Of a stretch of 64,000 nucleotides of DNA, positions 55,835-64,000 are shown in pieces (within the stretch, counting starts at the first letter, position 1; each line of letters begins with the position of its first letter). Both the position numbers and the translations under genes were made by a program. Source of the DNA: Sphingobium scionense. Lineage in GTDB: Bacteria; Pseudomonadota; Alphaproteobacteria; Sphingomonadales; Sphingomonadaceae. Below the pieces are notes generated by a model. That model saw only the letters and a list, made by a program, of their open reading frames with translations, was not told the DNA's origin and did not search any database. Location of the stretch: positions 1 through 64,000 of the forward strand of contig NZ_JACIEU010000004.1 of assembly GCF_014197035.1 (NCBI RefSeq), given 5' to 3'.

Positions 55835-57136
55835 TCAGATTTGGCTGGTTTTGCGCGTGTCGGGCATGCGCAGATAGACGATCAGCGACACCGCGATCAT
55901 GGCGGTGACGTACCAGTAGAAGCCGCCTTCCATCCCGGCATGCTTCATCCAGAGCGCGGCATATTCGGCGGTGCCGCCGAACAGGGTGTTGGCCAGCGCA
56001 TAGGGAAGCGCGACGCCCAGCGCCCGGATATGGGCCGGGAACAGTTCCGCCTTCACGATCGCGTTGATCGAGGTGTAGCCGGTGACGATCACGAGGCCGC
56101 CCAGCACCAGCAGGAACGCGCCGAAGGAGGAGGTGACGCGTTCCAGCGCCGTGAAGATCGCGGTGGTGAACAGGACGCCGCTGACGCCGAAGCCGATCAG
56201 CAGGGGCTTGCGGCCGATGCGATCGGACAGCCAGCCGGCCATGGGCTGCAACAGCATGTAGATGAACAGCGCCGAGGCCATGATCGCGGTCGCGGTCTGG
56301 CGGCCGAAGCCGGCGCTGTTGACCAAGAATTTCTGCATATAGGTGCTGTAGGCATAGAAGGCGAGCGTGCCGCCGGCGGTGAGCGCCATGACGAGCAGCA
56401 CTTCGCGCGGATGACGGCGGATGAGGTTGAGGCCGCTGGAGCGGGGCTGTTCCCCGACCGCCGCGCTTTCCACGAAGGCTTCGGTTTCCTTGAGGCCGCG
56501 GCGCAGGCGATAGACGCCGACCGCCATCACCCCGCCGATCACGAACGGCACCCGCCAGCCCCAGCCTTCCAGCTGATGTTCGGTGAGGAACAGCTGGAGC
56601 AGCAGCAGGACACAGAGCGCCAGCAACTGGCCTGCGATCAGCGTCACATATTGGAAGCTGGAGAAAAAGCCGCGCTGGTCGCTCTGCGCCATTTCCGACA
56701 GATAGGTGGCGCTGGCGCCATATTCGCCGCCGATCGACAGCCCCTGCATCAGGCGCGCGAGCAGCAGCAGGACCGGCGCGGCGACGCCGATGCTGGCATA
56801 GCCGGGGATGGCGGCGATCATCAGCGATCCGCCGGCCATCATCATGACGGACAGGGTGAGGCCCGCCTTGCGCCCCCTGCGGTCGGCATAGATGCCCATC
56901 GCCCAGGCCCCGATCGGCCGCATCAGGAAGCCGACGGCGAAGATCGCCGCCGCATTCAGCAGCTGGGCGGTGCTGTCGTCCGAGGGGAAGAAGACTGGCG
57001 CGAAATAGAGGGTGAAGGCGGAATAGACATACCAGTCATACCATTCGATCAGATTACCGATCGATCCGCCAAGGATGGATTTCAGGCGATCCTGGCGGGA
57101 AAGACTGGCTGGGGAGAGAGACGAAACATTTTCCAT
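55835..57136 (-). CDS. MFS transporter of the metabolite:H+ symporter (MHS) family
   Basis: A 433-residue 12-helix transporter of the KgtP/ProP/ShiA type. Markers are IGNLIEWYDWYVYSAFTLYFAP in helix 1, MRPIGAWAMGIYADRRGRKAGLTLSVMMM (MHS signature between helices 2 and 3), LMQGLSIGGEYGASATYLSEMA and YMLLQPMAGWLSDRIGRKPLL. It imports an organic acid or amino-acid-like compound with protons. It lies 19 bases upstream of the VCBS gene and 32 bases downstream of fecR, suggesting one long transcript. Substrate not determined. Confidence 0.9.
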   Translation of the reverse strand: MENVSSLSPASLSRQDRLKSILGGSIGNLIEWYDWYVYSAFTLYFAPVFFPSDDSTAQLLNAAAIFAVGFLMRPIGAWAMGIYADRRGRKAGLTLSVMMMAGGSLMIAAIPGYASIGVAAPVLLLLARLMQGLSIGGEYGASATYLSEMAQSDQRGFFSSFQYVTLIAGQLLALCVLLLLQLFLTEHQLEGWGWRVPFVIGGVMAVGVYRLRRGLKETEAFVESAAVGEQPRSSGLNLIRRHPREVLLVMALTAGGTLAFYAYSTYMQKFLVNSAGFGRQTATAIMASALFIYMLLQPMAGWLSDRIGRKPLLIGFGVSGVLFTTAIFTALERVTSSFGAFLLVLGGLVIVTGYTSINAIVKAELFPAHIRALGVALPYALANTLFGGTAEYAALWMKHAGMEGGFYWYVTAMIAVSLIVYLRMPDTRKTSQI

Positions 57137-57168
57137 CCCCGTTGATACGGACGGCCCGGTGCGTTCTG

Positions 57169-58215
57169 CTAACTGCCTTCGGCGGACACCAAAATTATCG
57201 AATTGTCGCTGCCCGGAACGGCGCGGATACCGAAGCCGCTTTCGAGCGCGTCGACGAAATCCTGCGAGCGATCGAGGCGGAAGGCACCGCCGACCCGCAG
57301 GCTGGCGATCGCCGGATCGCCGATCACCAGCGGGGTGGGGCGATAGCGGTTGAACTCCTCGACCGCCTGGGCGAGCGTGTCGCCCTCGAATTCGACCATG
57401 CCCGCCTGCCAGGCGGTGCGCTGCCGGATCTTGGCCGGTTCCAAATGGGTGACGGCGATGCTGCCGCTGCGCACGGCGGCGCTGCGGCCGCTTTCGATCC
57501 GGCGGACGGCGGAGTCGCCGTTGCGGACCGCCACGATCCCCTCGATCACGGTCAGTTCGGTGACGTCGGCGCGCAGGCGGACGTTGAACATCGTGCCCAC
57601 GGCGCGCACCAGCGTTCCGTCGGCATTGACGATGAAGGGCCGCTTCTTGTCATGCGCGACATCGAACTGCGCCTCGCCCTTCAGCAGGGTGATCTGCCTG
57701 ATGTCGTCGCGCAGCGCGACCTCGACCGAGCTGTTGGTGTTGAGATGGATACGGGAGCCGTCGGCAAGTTGCACCGTGCGGGTCTCGCCCAGAGCCGTGC
57801 GATAATGATCGACCGTGCCGAGCAGGCGCAATGTGACGGTGGATGCGACCCCGACCGTAGCCGCGGCGGTCGCCAGGCCGATGAGCAGGCCACGCCGGCC
57901 GACCAGACGCGGCCGGATTTCGGCAACCGGTTCTTCCGGGGCTGGATCGTCGGGCAGCGCGATTGCGGACTTTACCGGTTCGCCCCGCTGACTGGCGGGC
58001 AGTTCATTGAGCCGCTCGGTCAGCTCCCAGCCGGCCTCCGCCTTGGCAAAGGCGAAACCATGGGCAGGGTCCAGCGCCACCCAGGCATAGGCGTCATTCC
58101 AGTCTTCGGGGGCGTCGCTCGCCCGCGCCTTAAGATACAGACGAGCCGCTTCGGCCTCGATCGCCTGCATGTCTTCCGCGCTTCTGTAGCGACCAACCAA
58201 ATCCAGAACCCTCAA
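57169..58215 (-). CDS. FecR-family anti-sigma/transmembrane sensor
   Basis: A 348-residue FecR-type protein. The N-terminal cytoplasmic part (residues 1-120) includes the DUF4880-type helix ARLYLKARASDAPEDWNDAYAWVALDPAHGFAFAKAE. A membrane segment follows near residues 128-150 (GRRGLLIGLATAAATVGVAS). The periplasmic FecR domain includes ETRTVQLADGSRIHLNTNSSVEV and the C-terminal STN-contact domain. It transmits a signal from the STN-bearing receptor to the adjacent sigma factor. The reading frame overlaps the sigma gene by 86 bases; a start at Met16 (58170) would shorten this to about 40. Confidence 0.88.
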   Translation of the reverse strand: MRVLDLVGRYRSAEDMQAIEAEAARLYLKARASDAPEDWNDAYAWVALDPAHGFAFAKAEAGWELTERLNELPASQRGEPVKSAIALPDDPAPEEPVAEIRPRLVGRRGLLIGLATAAATVGVASTVTLRLLGTVDHYRTALGETRTVQLADGSRIHLNTNSSVEVALRDDIRQITLLKGEAQFDVAHDKKRPFIVNADGTLVRAVGTMFNVRLRADVTELTVIEGIVAVRNGDSAVRRIESGRSAAVRSGSIAVTHLEPAKIRQRTAWQAGMVEFEGDTLAQAVEEFNRYRPTPLVIGDPAIASLRVGGAFRLDRSQDFVDALESGFGIRAVPGSDNSIILVSAEGS

Positions 58216-58729
58216 ACTGTCCGATGGCTTGCATTATCTTCACAGCCGCGCGCGTCAAATGCTTGTCCACAGTAAAGACGGACAGCTCCATCTCCTCTGC
58301 TATCTCCTTGACCGATTTCTCATGGACACGGCGCAGGATGAAGGCCCGTCGGCATTGCGCCGGCAGCGTGTCGAGAATGGCCTGGAGATGGCGCAGCTCG
58401 TCGCGCGCATGCAGCGCTTCTTCGGTCGAATTGTCAGTCTGGAGCACGTCGAATTCGGCGACCAGTTCGAGCGACACGATCTTCTCGCGCCGGGCCTCGT
58501 CGATCAGCAGGTTGCGCGCGATCTGGAACAGGAAGGCCTTGCCGCTCTGTGCGCGGTGAATGTCGCCGTTCGCATAGGCGCGGGTCATGCATTCGGCGAC
58601 GATGTCATCCACATCCTGGCGATGGGAAACCACCCGGCGCAGGCGGGAGCGCAAGGCGCCCTCATGAGGCAGAATGGCCTGCTTGAACCAGTCCAGCCTT
58701 GCCCTGATCGAGTCCACGTCCACAGCCAC
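58130..58729 (-). CDS. ECF RNA polymerase sigma factor (FecI-like)
   Basis: A 199-residue ECF sigma factor. Region 2 is DDIVAECMTRAYANGDIHRAQSGKAFLFQIARNLLIDEARREK and region 4 is LDTLPAQCRRAFILRRVHEKSVKEIAEEMELSVFTVDKHLTRA. It pairs with the overlapping FecR and the divergent FecA-like receptor. Its probable target is the receptor promoter in the 58730-58929 interval. Confidence 0.92.
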   Translation of the reverse strand: MAVDVDSIRARLDWFKQAILPHEGALRSRLRRVVSHRQDVDDIVAECMTRAYANGDIHRAQSGKAFLFQIARNLLIDEARREKIVSLELVAEFDVLQTDNSTEEALHARDELRHLQAILDTLPAQCRRAFILRRVHEKSVKEIAEEMELSVFTVDKHLTRAAVKIMQAIGQFEGSGFGWSLQKRGRHAGDRGRSGSSVS

Positions 58730-58929
58730 GCTCGTCCCCCTGTGCTTATCATTCTCCTCTCCGGCGCGCCCGATGCGGCGCTGCGTCGAGGCAGTGCCAG
58801 ACCGATAGCGAAGGCCCCCTCGTCACAAAAATGAGATATTTTTAAGCGTCGTTAGCAGAAACGCGATCGGCCTCCGTATCCACCACCGACGGGCAAATAA
58901 TTTCGCAGCCCAATCATTTCACGGGGGAT

Positions 58930-61764
58930 ATGATGTCGCGTAATTTTCGGAATGTTTCTCTGTGCGTGGTCGCAACAGTCGTTGCCCTCAGCACCCAGAC
59001 GGTGGCAGCAGCCGAACCGGCCAAGTTCAAGATTCCGGCCCAGTCGATGCAGACGGCCCTGACGCTCTTCGCCAAGCAATCGGGCATCCAGCTTCTCTTC
59101 CCCTATGACCAGGTTGCCGGCCTGCATGCCCAGTCGGTCAACGGCAAGATGGCGCCCGATGTCGCGCTGCAACGGCTGATCGCCGGATCAGGGCTGAAGA
59201 TCACGCTGTCGAACAACAATGTCATCGCCCTGTCGCTGAACGCCCAGGCACACAAGGGCCGCGCCGTCGAAGTCGCGAGCCTGGGCGTCACCGCCCTTCC
59301 CTTTGCGATGCAGGCCAGCGCCGCGCCGCAGGCCAGCACGGCGGCGGCCGAGGAAGCCCCCGGCCCTGCAATCGTCGTGACCGGGTCGCGCGGCCAGGCT
59401 CGCACCGTGACCGACAGCCCGACCCCGATCGACGTCATTTCCGGCGCGGACCTGACCCGCACCGGCAAGGCGGGCGTGTTCCAGGCGCTCAACACGCTGG
59501 TACCTTCCTTCAACCTGCCGGTGCGCGCTGGCGGCGCCACCTCCACCGTCATCGCGACCGGCGGCCTGCGCGGCCTCAATCCCGACCAGGCGCTGATCCT
59601 GGTCAACGGCAAGCGCCGCCACAAGACCTCGCTCATCAACGCGGTGTCGACGCTCTACAACGGCTCGGTCCCGGCCGATCTGGACATGATCCCGACTGCC
59701 GCGGTCGACCATATCGAAGTGCTGCGCGACGGTGCGGCCGCCCAATATGGGTCGGACGCCATCGCCGGCGTCATAAACATCATCCTGAAGGATGACAGCA
59801 GCGGCGGCTCCGCCAATTTCACCGCCGGCCAGAATTTCGACCGGTCCGACGGCGAACTTTATCAGGCCGACCTAAATTTCGGGATGAAGCTGGGCGAGAA
59901 CGGCTTTGCCAACCTCTCGCTCAACCTCAAGAAGCAGGAAATGTCGAACCGGGCGCTACCGCTCGCCGACTGTTCGGTCACGGCCACCACCACCTGCCTC
60001 TATCCGCTGGTGAACGGACAGCTCGATCCGCGCGATGCGGCCGCAGTCGGCACCGAACGCATCGTCACCACCAGCTATGGCGTCATGCCCTCGCGCAGCA
60101 TCAATACCGCGCTCAATGCCGGATATGATCTGGGCGGCGTCGAACTCTACGCCTTCGGCACCTACAGCCAGCGGCGGTCGGACCTGTGGTACAGTTATCG
60201 TTACCCCAAGGACATCAACAATGTCATGGGCATCTACCCCAACGGCTATCGCCCCCATATCATGATCGACGAGGAGGATTTCGAACTCACCGTCGGCGCG
60301 AAGGGCGAAGTCGCGGGCTGGGACTGGGACTTTTCCACCGGCTATGGCCGCAATCGCGCCCGTCAGTCGTCGGAAGGCACGCTCAATCCCTCGCTCGGCA
60401 CGCTCAGCCCCACCGAATTCTACATCGGCACGCTCAAATCCTCGGAGTTCGTCACCTCACTCGACGTGACCCGCGGCTATGATGTGGGCGGCGGCAACCT
60501 GCAGGTGTCGGCCGGCGCGCAGCAGCGCCATGAACGCTACCAGACCTTCGCCGGGGACGAGGGGAGCTATGCCGTCGGCCCGGCGATTGTGTCGGGCATG
60601 ACACCGGGTGCGCAAAGCTCGGCCGGCTTCCAGCCGGAAGATGCGGCCTATATGTCCCGAGACAATGTTTCGCTGTATGCGGACGTGGCGTGGGATCCCA
60701 ACAAGGACATCACGATCGGCGCCGCAGCACGCTTCGAACATTATGACGATGGCAGCGGCAACACGCTGATCTGGAAGGTCAATGGGCGCTATGCGGCGAC
60801 CGACTGGATCGCCTTCCGCGCGGCCGCCAATACCGGCTTCCGGGCGCCCGCCGTCGCCCAGCAAATCTATACCCAGACGACCAACCAGTTCCGCACCGTC
60901 AACGGTGTTCCCAACCAGTTGCTGCAGATCAAGACGCTGGCCGTCGACGATCCGGCCGCGATCGCGCTGGGCGCCAAACCGCTCCAGCCCGAAACATCGT
61001 TCAACATCTCCGCCGGCGTGGTGCTGACCCCCCTGCCCAATTTCAACCTGACGATCGACGCCTATCAGATCGACGTGGATGATCGCATCACCATCACCAG
61101 CACGCTGACCGGCACGGCGATCTCCAACATCCTGATCGCCAGCGGTGTACCCGAAGCGGAAGCACGGACGCTGACGGCGCAATATTATACCAACGCGATC
61201 GACACCCGCACCCGCGGCATCGACGTCGTCGCATCCTACAAGCATGGCCTGTTCGACACGGTGAACATGCAATGGAATCTGGGCTTCAACTACAACAAGA
61301 CCAAGATCACCCACATCATCGACAATCCGCCCGAACTGGCCGCGCTGGGCAGCGACTATGTCCTGTTCGATCGCGCGCGCCGCAGCAACATGACCAACAA
61401 CCTGCCGCGCACCAAATTGTCGATCAGCAACCTCGCCACCATGGGTGACTTCACCCTGTCGTCGCGCCTTACGCGCTTCGGCGGCTTCAAATCCTACCAG
61501 AATGGCGTGACCAGCAATGGCGTCACCACCTATCCGAATGATCGCAGCTATGGTGCCAAGTGGATCACCGACCTGGAGGCCAGCTGGCAGGTCACGCCAC
61601 TGGTCAATATCGCGGTCGGCGCAAACAATATCTTCAACGTCTATCCCGACAAGAACCGGGCCAGCGACGTCAGCGCCACGCTGGGCCAGGGGCTCTATGC
61701 CGGCACCTCGCCGATCGGGTTCACCGGCGGCTTCTATTATGGCCGCGTCGGCCTGAGCTTCTGA
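58930..61764 (+). CDS. FecA-like TonB-dependent receptor with STN signalling domain
   Basis: A 944-residue TonB-dependent transducer. After the signal peptide (ending about TQTVAAA) residues 30-100 form the secretin/TonB short N-terminal domain (FKIPAQSMQTALTLFAKQSGIQLLF and NGKMAPDVALQRLIAGSGLKITL), which contacts FecR. Plug and barrel follow, with IVVTGSRGQARTVTDSPTPIDVISGADLTRTG, QALILVNGKRRHKTSLIN, GAAAQYGSDAIAGVINIIL and terminal strand YYGRVGLSF. The plug features (INVNGKRRHK type) match the large sphingomonad OAR/TBDR group seen for peptide or oligosaccharide substrates rather than classic siderophores. It is divergent from the sigma/FecR pair. Confidence 0.93.
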   Translation: MMSRNFRNVSLCVVATVVALSTQTVAAAEPAKFKIPAQSMQTALTLFAKQSGIQLLFPYDQVAGLHAQSVNGKMAPDVALQRLIAGSGLKITLSNNNVIALSLNAQAHKGRAVEVASLGVTALPFAMQASAAPQASTAAAEEAPGPAIVVTGSRGQARTVTDSPTPIDVISGADLTRTGKAGVFQALNTLVPSFNLPVRAGGATSTVIATGGLRGLNPDQALILVNGKRRHKTSLINAVSTLYNGSVPADLDMIPTAAVDHIEVLRDGAAAQYGSDAIAGVINIILKDDSSGGSANFTAGQNFDRSDGELYQADLNFGMKLGENGFANLSLNLKKQEMSNRALPLADCSVTATTTCLYPLVNGQLDPRDAAAVGTERIVTTSYGVMPSRSINTALNAGYDLGGVELYAFGTYSQRRSDLWYSYRYPKDINNVMGIYPNGYRPHIMIDEEDFELTVGAKGEVAGWDWDFSTGYGRNRARQSSEGTLNPSLGTLSPTEFYIGTLKSSEFVTSLDVTRGYDVGGGNLQVSAGAQQRHERYQTFAGDEGSYAVGPAIVSGMTPGAQSSAGFQPEDAAYMSRDNVSLYADVAWDPNKDITIGAAARFEHYDDGSGNTLIWKVNGRYAATDWIAFRAAANTGFRAPAVAQQIYTQTTNQFRTVNGVPNQLLQIKTLAVDDPAAIALGAKPLQPETSFNISAGVVLTPLPNFNLTIDAYQIDVDDRITITSTLTGTAISNILIASGVPEAEARTLTAQYYTNAIDTRTRGIDVVASYKHGLFDTVNMQWNLGFNYNKTKITHIIDNPPELAALGSDYVLFDRARRSNMTNNLPRTKLSISNLATMGDFTLSSRLTRFGGFKSYQNGVTSNGVTTYPNDRSYGAKWITDLEASWQVTPLVNIAVGANNIFNVYPDKNRASDVSATLGQGLYAGTSPIGFTGGFYYGRVGLSF

Positions 61765-61780
61765 TCCATCACCGACCAAG

Positions 61781-61813
61781 GCGCCGCTCCACATGGGGCG
61801 GCGCATTTTTTTG
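61781..61813 (+). terminator. Terminator between the receptor and the acylase gene
   Basis: GCGCCGC (61781-61787) pairs with GCGGCGC (61797-61803 region) followed by ATTTTTTTG. It lies between the receptor stop and the acylase ATG, so some read-through or separate promoter is needed for the acylase. Confidence 0.7.
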
Positions 61814-61826
61814 CATTGACGGGAGA

Positions 61827-63932
61827 ATGATGGCGATGCGCCACATGACGATCTGGCTCGCGGCCCTGGCCGCCGCCTCCGCGATGACCGCCTCGGTCGC
61901 TGCCCCCTCCACCAGTTGGGGCGGTGGCGAAATATTGTGGGACAGTTTCGGCGTGCCCCATATCTACGCAAAGACCGAGGAAGGCGGCTTCTACGGCTTT
62001 GGCTATGCCCAGGCCCAGAGCCACGGCAATCTGCTGCTGCGCATGTATGGCGAAAGCCGCGCCCGCGCTGCCGAATATTGGGGCGAGAAATATGAGAGCC
62101 AGGACAAATGGCTGGTCGCCAATGACGTGCCGGCTCGCTCCGCCCAGTGGTTCAGGCAGCAGACGCCGCAGATGCAGAAGAATCTCGAAGCCTTTGCGGC
62201 CGGGATAAATGCCTATGCCGCCGCCCATCCCGACAAGATCGCGCCCGAGGCGAAGGTGGTGCTACCACTCAAGGGCGTCGACATCATCGCCCATGCCCAA
62301 CGGCTGATGAATTTCGGCTATATCGCGTCCGACCGAAAGGTGCTGACGGATCCGTCGATCAACGAGGCCGGCGGGTCGAACGCCTGGGCGGTCGCGCCGT
62401 CGCGCTCGGCCAGCGGCAAGGCGATGCTGCTCGCCAACCCGCATCTGCCCTGGGCGCCGAGCCAGCTCACCTATTATGAGGCGCAGATTACCGCGCCGGG
62501 CCTGGCCATCTACGGCGCGACGCAGGTCGGCCTGCCGGTGCTGCGCTTCGGCTTCAACAATGACCTGGGCTTTACCAATACCGTCAACACGATGCAGGGC
62601 TTCACCAGCTACAAGCTGACGCTGGAGGGCGATGGCTATCGCTTCGATGGCAAGACGCTGCCGTTCAAGGCCGTTACGAAAAGCTACAAGGTCAAGCAGG
62701 CCGACGGCACGCTGAAGAGCGTCAGCTTCACGCAGAAGAGCACGATCCATGGCCCCGTCTTCACCCTGCCCGATGGCAAGACGACGGTTGCGCTCAAGGT
62801 CGCCGGGCTCGACCGGCCGGGCGTGCTGGAGCAATATCTGGAGATGGGCAAGGCGCGCGACTGGGGCGCGTTCGAAAAGGCGCTGCGCAAGATGCAGGTG
62901 GTGATGTTCAACATCATCTATGCCGACCGCGCCGGCCATATCCTCTATCTCGACAATGGCCTGCTGCCCAAGCATGCGAGCGGCGACCTCAAATATTGGT
63001 CGGCGCCGGTACCGGGCGATACCTCGGCGACGCTGTGGAAGGATGTCCACAGCTATGACGACATGCCCAAGCTGCTCGACCCGGCCACCGGCTTCGTCCA
63101 GAACGCCAATGATCCGCCATGGCTGGCCACCTGGCCCCGCGCGCTCGATCCCAAGAGCTTCCCCGCCTATGTCGCGCCGGTCGGGCCGATGAGCCAGCGG
63201 GCGCAGATGTCGGTCAAGCTGATGAGCCAGACGCCCAAGATCAGCTTCGACGATTTCGTGTCGCGCAAGCTGACCACCACCTCGTTGATGGCGGAGCGGA
63301 TGCTGCCCGACCTGCTGGCGGCGGCTGCCGGTTCGAACGACGCCGATGTGCAGACGGCAACGGCATTGCTCAAGGGCTGGGACCATCGGTTCGAACCCGA
63401 CAGCCGCGCCGCACTGCTGTTCGAAACCTGGGCCGGCCTCTTTGCGCCCAAGAATTTCACCGACCAGTCCAACTATGCCGTCAAATGGACGCTGGACGAC
63501 CCGCTGGAAACGCCACGCGGCCTGAAAGATCCGGCGGCAGCCGTCGCCACGCTCAAGGAAGCGGTAGCGAAGACGAAGCAGCTATATGGCGCGATCGACC
63601 GTCCGTTCGGCGATGTTTCCCGCTTCCATATTGGCGATGTCAGCGTGCCGGCCAATGGCGGTTTCGGTAATGCCGGCGTGTTCCGCACCATCACCTGGGG
63701 ACCGATGAAAAATGGCGAGCGCACGCCCGTCCATGGCGAGACATGGGTTTCCATGGTCGAATTCGGCACGCCGATGAAGGCCGTGGGCCTGATGAGCTAT
63801 GGCAATAGCAGCCAACCAGGTTCCCGGCACAATAGCGACCAACTGCAATTGCTGGCCGACAAGAAGTTCCGCACGCTGTGGATCGACCGTACGGACGTGG
63901 AAGCGCATGTAGAAGAAAAGACGGCTTTCTGA
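61827..63932 (+). CDS. Penicillin acylase-family N-terminal-nucleophile hydrolase
   Basis: A 701-residue penicillin/aculeacin acylase-type enzyme. A signal peptide (residues about 1-25, ALAAASAMTASVAAPS) directs it to the periplasm. The alpha chain (HIYAKTEEGGFYGFGYAQAQSHGNLLLRMYGESRA) is followed by a spacer and the cleavage point GGSNAWAVA, whose Ser becomes the N-terminal nucleophile of the beta chain. PHLPWAPSQLTYYEAQI follows as in PvdQ and cephalosporin acylases. These enzymes remove acyl chains from lactones, lipopeptides or siderophore precursors. With the STN receptor it may act on the imported substrate. ATG 61827 follows GGGAG. Confidence 0.9.
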   Translation: MMAMRHMTIWLAALAAASAMTASVAAPSTSWGGGEILWDSFGVPHIYAKTEEGGFYGFGYAQAQSHGNLLLRMYGESRARAAEYWGEKYESQDKWLVANDVPARSAQWFRQQTPQMQKNLEAFAAGINAYAAAHPDKIAPEAKVVLPLKGVDIIAHAQRLMNFGYIASDRKVLTDPSINEAGGSNAWAVAPSRSASGKAMLLANPHLPWAPSQLTYYEAQITAPGLAIYGATQVGLPVLRFGFNNDLGFTNTVNTMQGFTSYKLTLEGDGYRFDGKTLPFKAVTKSYKVKQADGTLKSVSFTQKSTIHGPVFTLPDGKTTVALKVAGLDRPGVLEQYLEMGKARDWGAFEKALRKMQVVMFNIIYADRAGHILYLDNGLLPKHASGDLKYWSAPVPGDTSATLWKDVHSYDDMPKLLDPATGFVQNANDPPWLATWPRALDPKSFPAYVAPVGPMSQRAQMSVKLMSQTPKISFDDFVSRKLTTTSLMAERMLPDLLAAAAGSNDADVQTATALLKGWDHRFEPDSRAALLFETWAGLFAPKNFTDQSNYAVKWTLDDPLETPRGLKDPAAAVATLKEAVAKTKQLYGAIDRPFGDVSRFHIGDVSVPANGGFGNAGVFRTITWGPMKNGERTPVHGETWVSMVEFGTPMKAVGLMSYGNSSQPGSRHNSDQLQLLADKKFRTLWIDRTDVEAHVEEKTAF

Positions 63933-63943
63933 GGAATAGCGGG

Positions 63944-63978
63944 ATCGCTGGGATGCATGGACGGCATCTCAGCGATCG
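63944..63978 (+). terminator. Probable terminator after the acylase gene
   Basis: GATCGCTG-GATGC arms (63944-63956) pair with GCATC-CAGCGATC (63965-63978) as a stem with a single mismatch; only weak T-rich sequence follows (GATTATTT). Confidence 0.5.
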
Positions 63979-64000
63979 ATTATTTCGCCCCTTCCTCGAC

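Overview
The window looks like chromosome of an alphaproteobacterium of the Sphingomonadaceae (Sphingobium/Sphingomonas type). This is inferred from high-GC codon use, two TonB-dependent receptors (one with an ECF sigma/FecR pair), alginate-export-type porin, SecA-argJ-IMPase-GST gene order and sphingomonad-like protein sequences. No rRNA or other taxonomic marker is present, so genus is not proven.

Left part (1-13 kb) is an accessory region. It starts with the left end of an IS3-family element (1-1082), then a two-gene SufC/SufB-like pair with a flavin-reductase-like gene, then a 40-bp remnant of a related IS end (4281-4320) that cuts a decayed cation antiporter gene. Next come a tandem-UspA protein, a FixJ-type regulator across a shared intergenic palindrome, a Cu(I)-type P1B ATPase, a broken kdpE fragment, a CPA1 Na+/H+ antiporter, an AbiEi-like fragment, a cupin and tRNA-Asn(GUU).

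13.4-24.5 kb is a complete nitrate/nitrite assimilation locus on the minus strand: nasT-nasS-narK-porin-nirB-nirD-nasA-cobA. NasT has an ANTAR RNA-binding domain and NasS is a cytoplasmic nitrate-sensor-type protein. Ahead of nirB, and again ahead of narK, the sequence shows two short hairpins with six-base loops followed by an intrinsic terminator. The two leaders share the same 17-nt spacing between hairpins, which is the architecture expected of NasS/NasT antitermination targets.

24.6-33 kb is core-like: a glycine-zipper protein, secA with terminator, a TbpB-like lipoprotein with a T8G9 tract at its ribosome-binding site, a glycosyltransferase-like gene, argJ, an inositol-monophosphatase-family gene and a GST. 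33.1-38.2 kb is one 1701-residue RTX-type secreted protein built from two different repeat families.

38.9-53.9 kb is an organosulfur acquisition region: TonB receptor, two LLM flavin monooxygenases, an SsuABC-type importer, a thiol-dioxygenase-like protein, a triple rhodanese, a class II aldolase-family protein, a redoxin, a divergent LysR regulator, a hydroxyacid dehydrogenase, a DszC/SfnB-like flavoprotein and a second SsuA-like lipoprotein.

54.3-64 kb holds a VCBS/UnbV protein, an MHS-type MFS transporter, a FecI/FecR pair, a FecA-like TonB receptor with an STN domain and a penicillin-acylase-family hydrolase, which together look like a substrate-induced uptake-and-hydrolysis locus.
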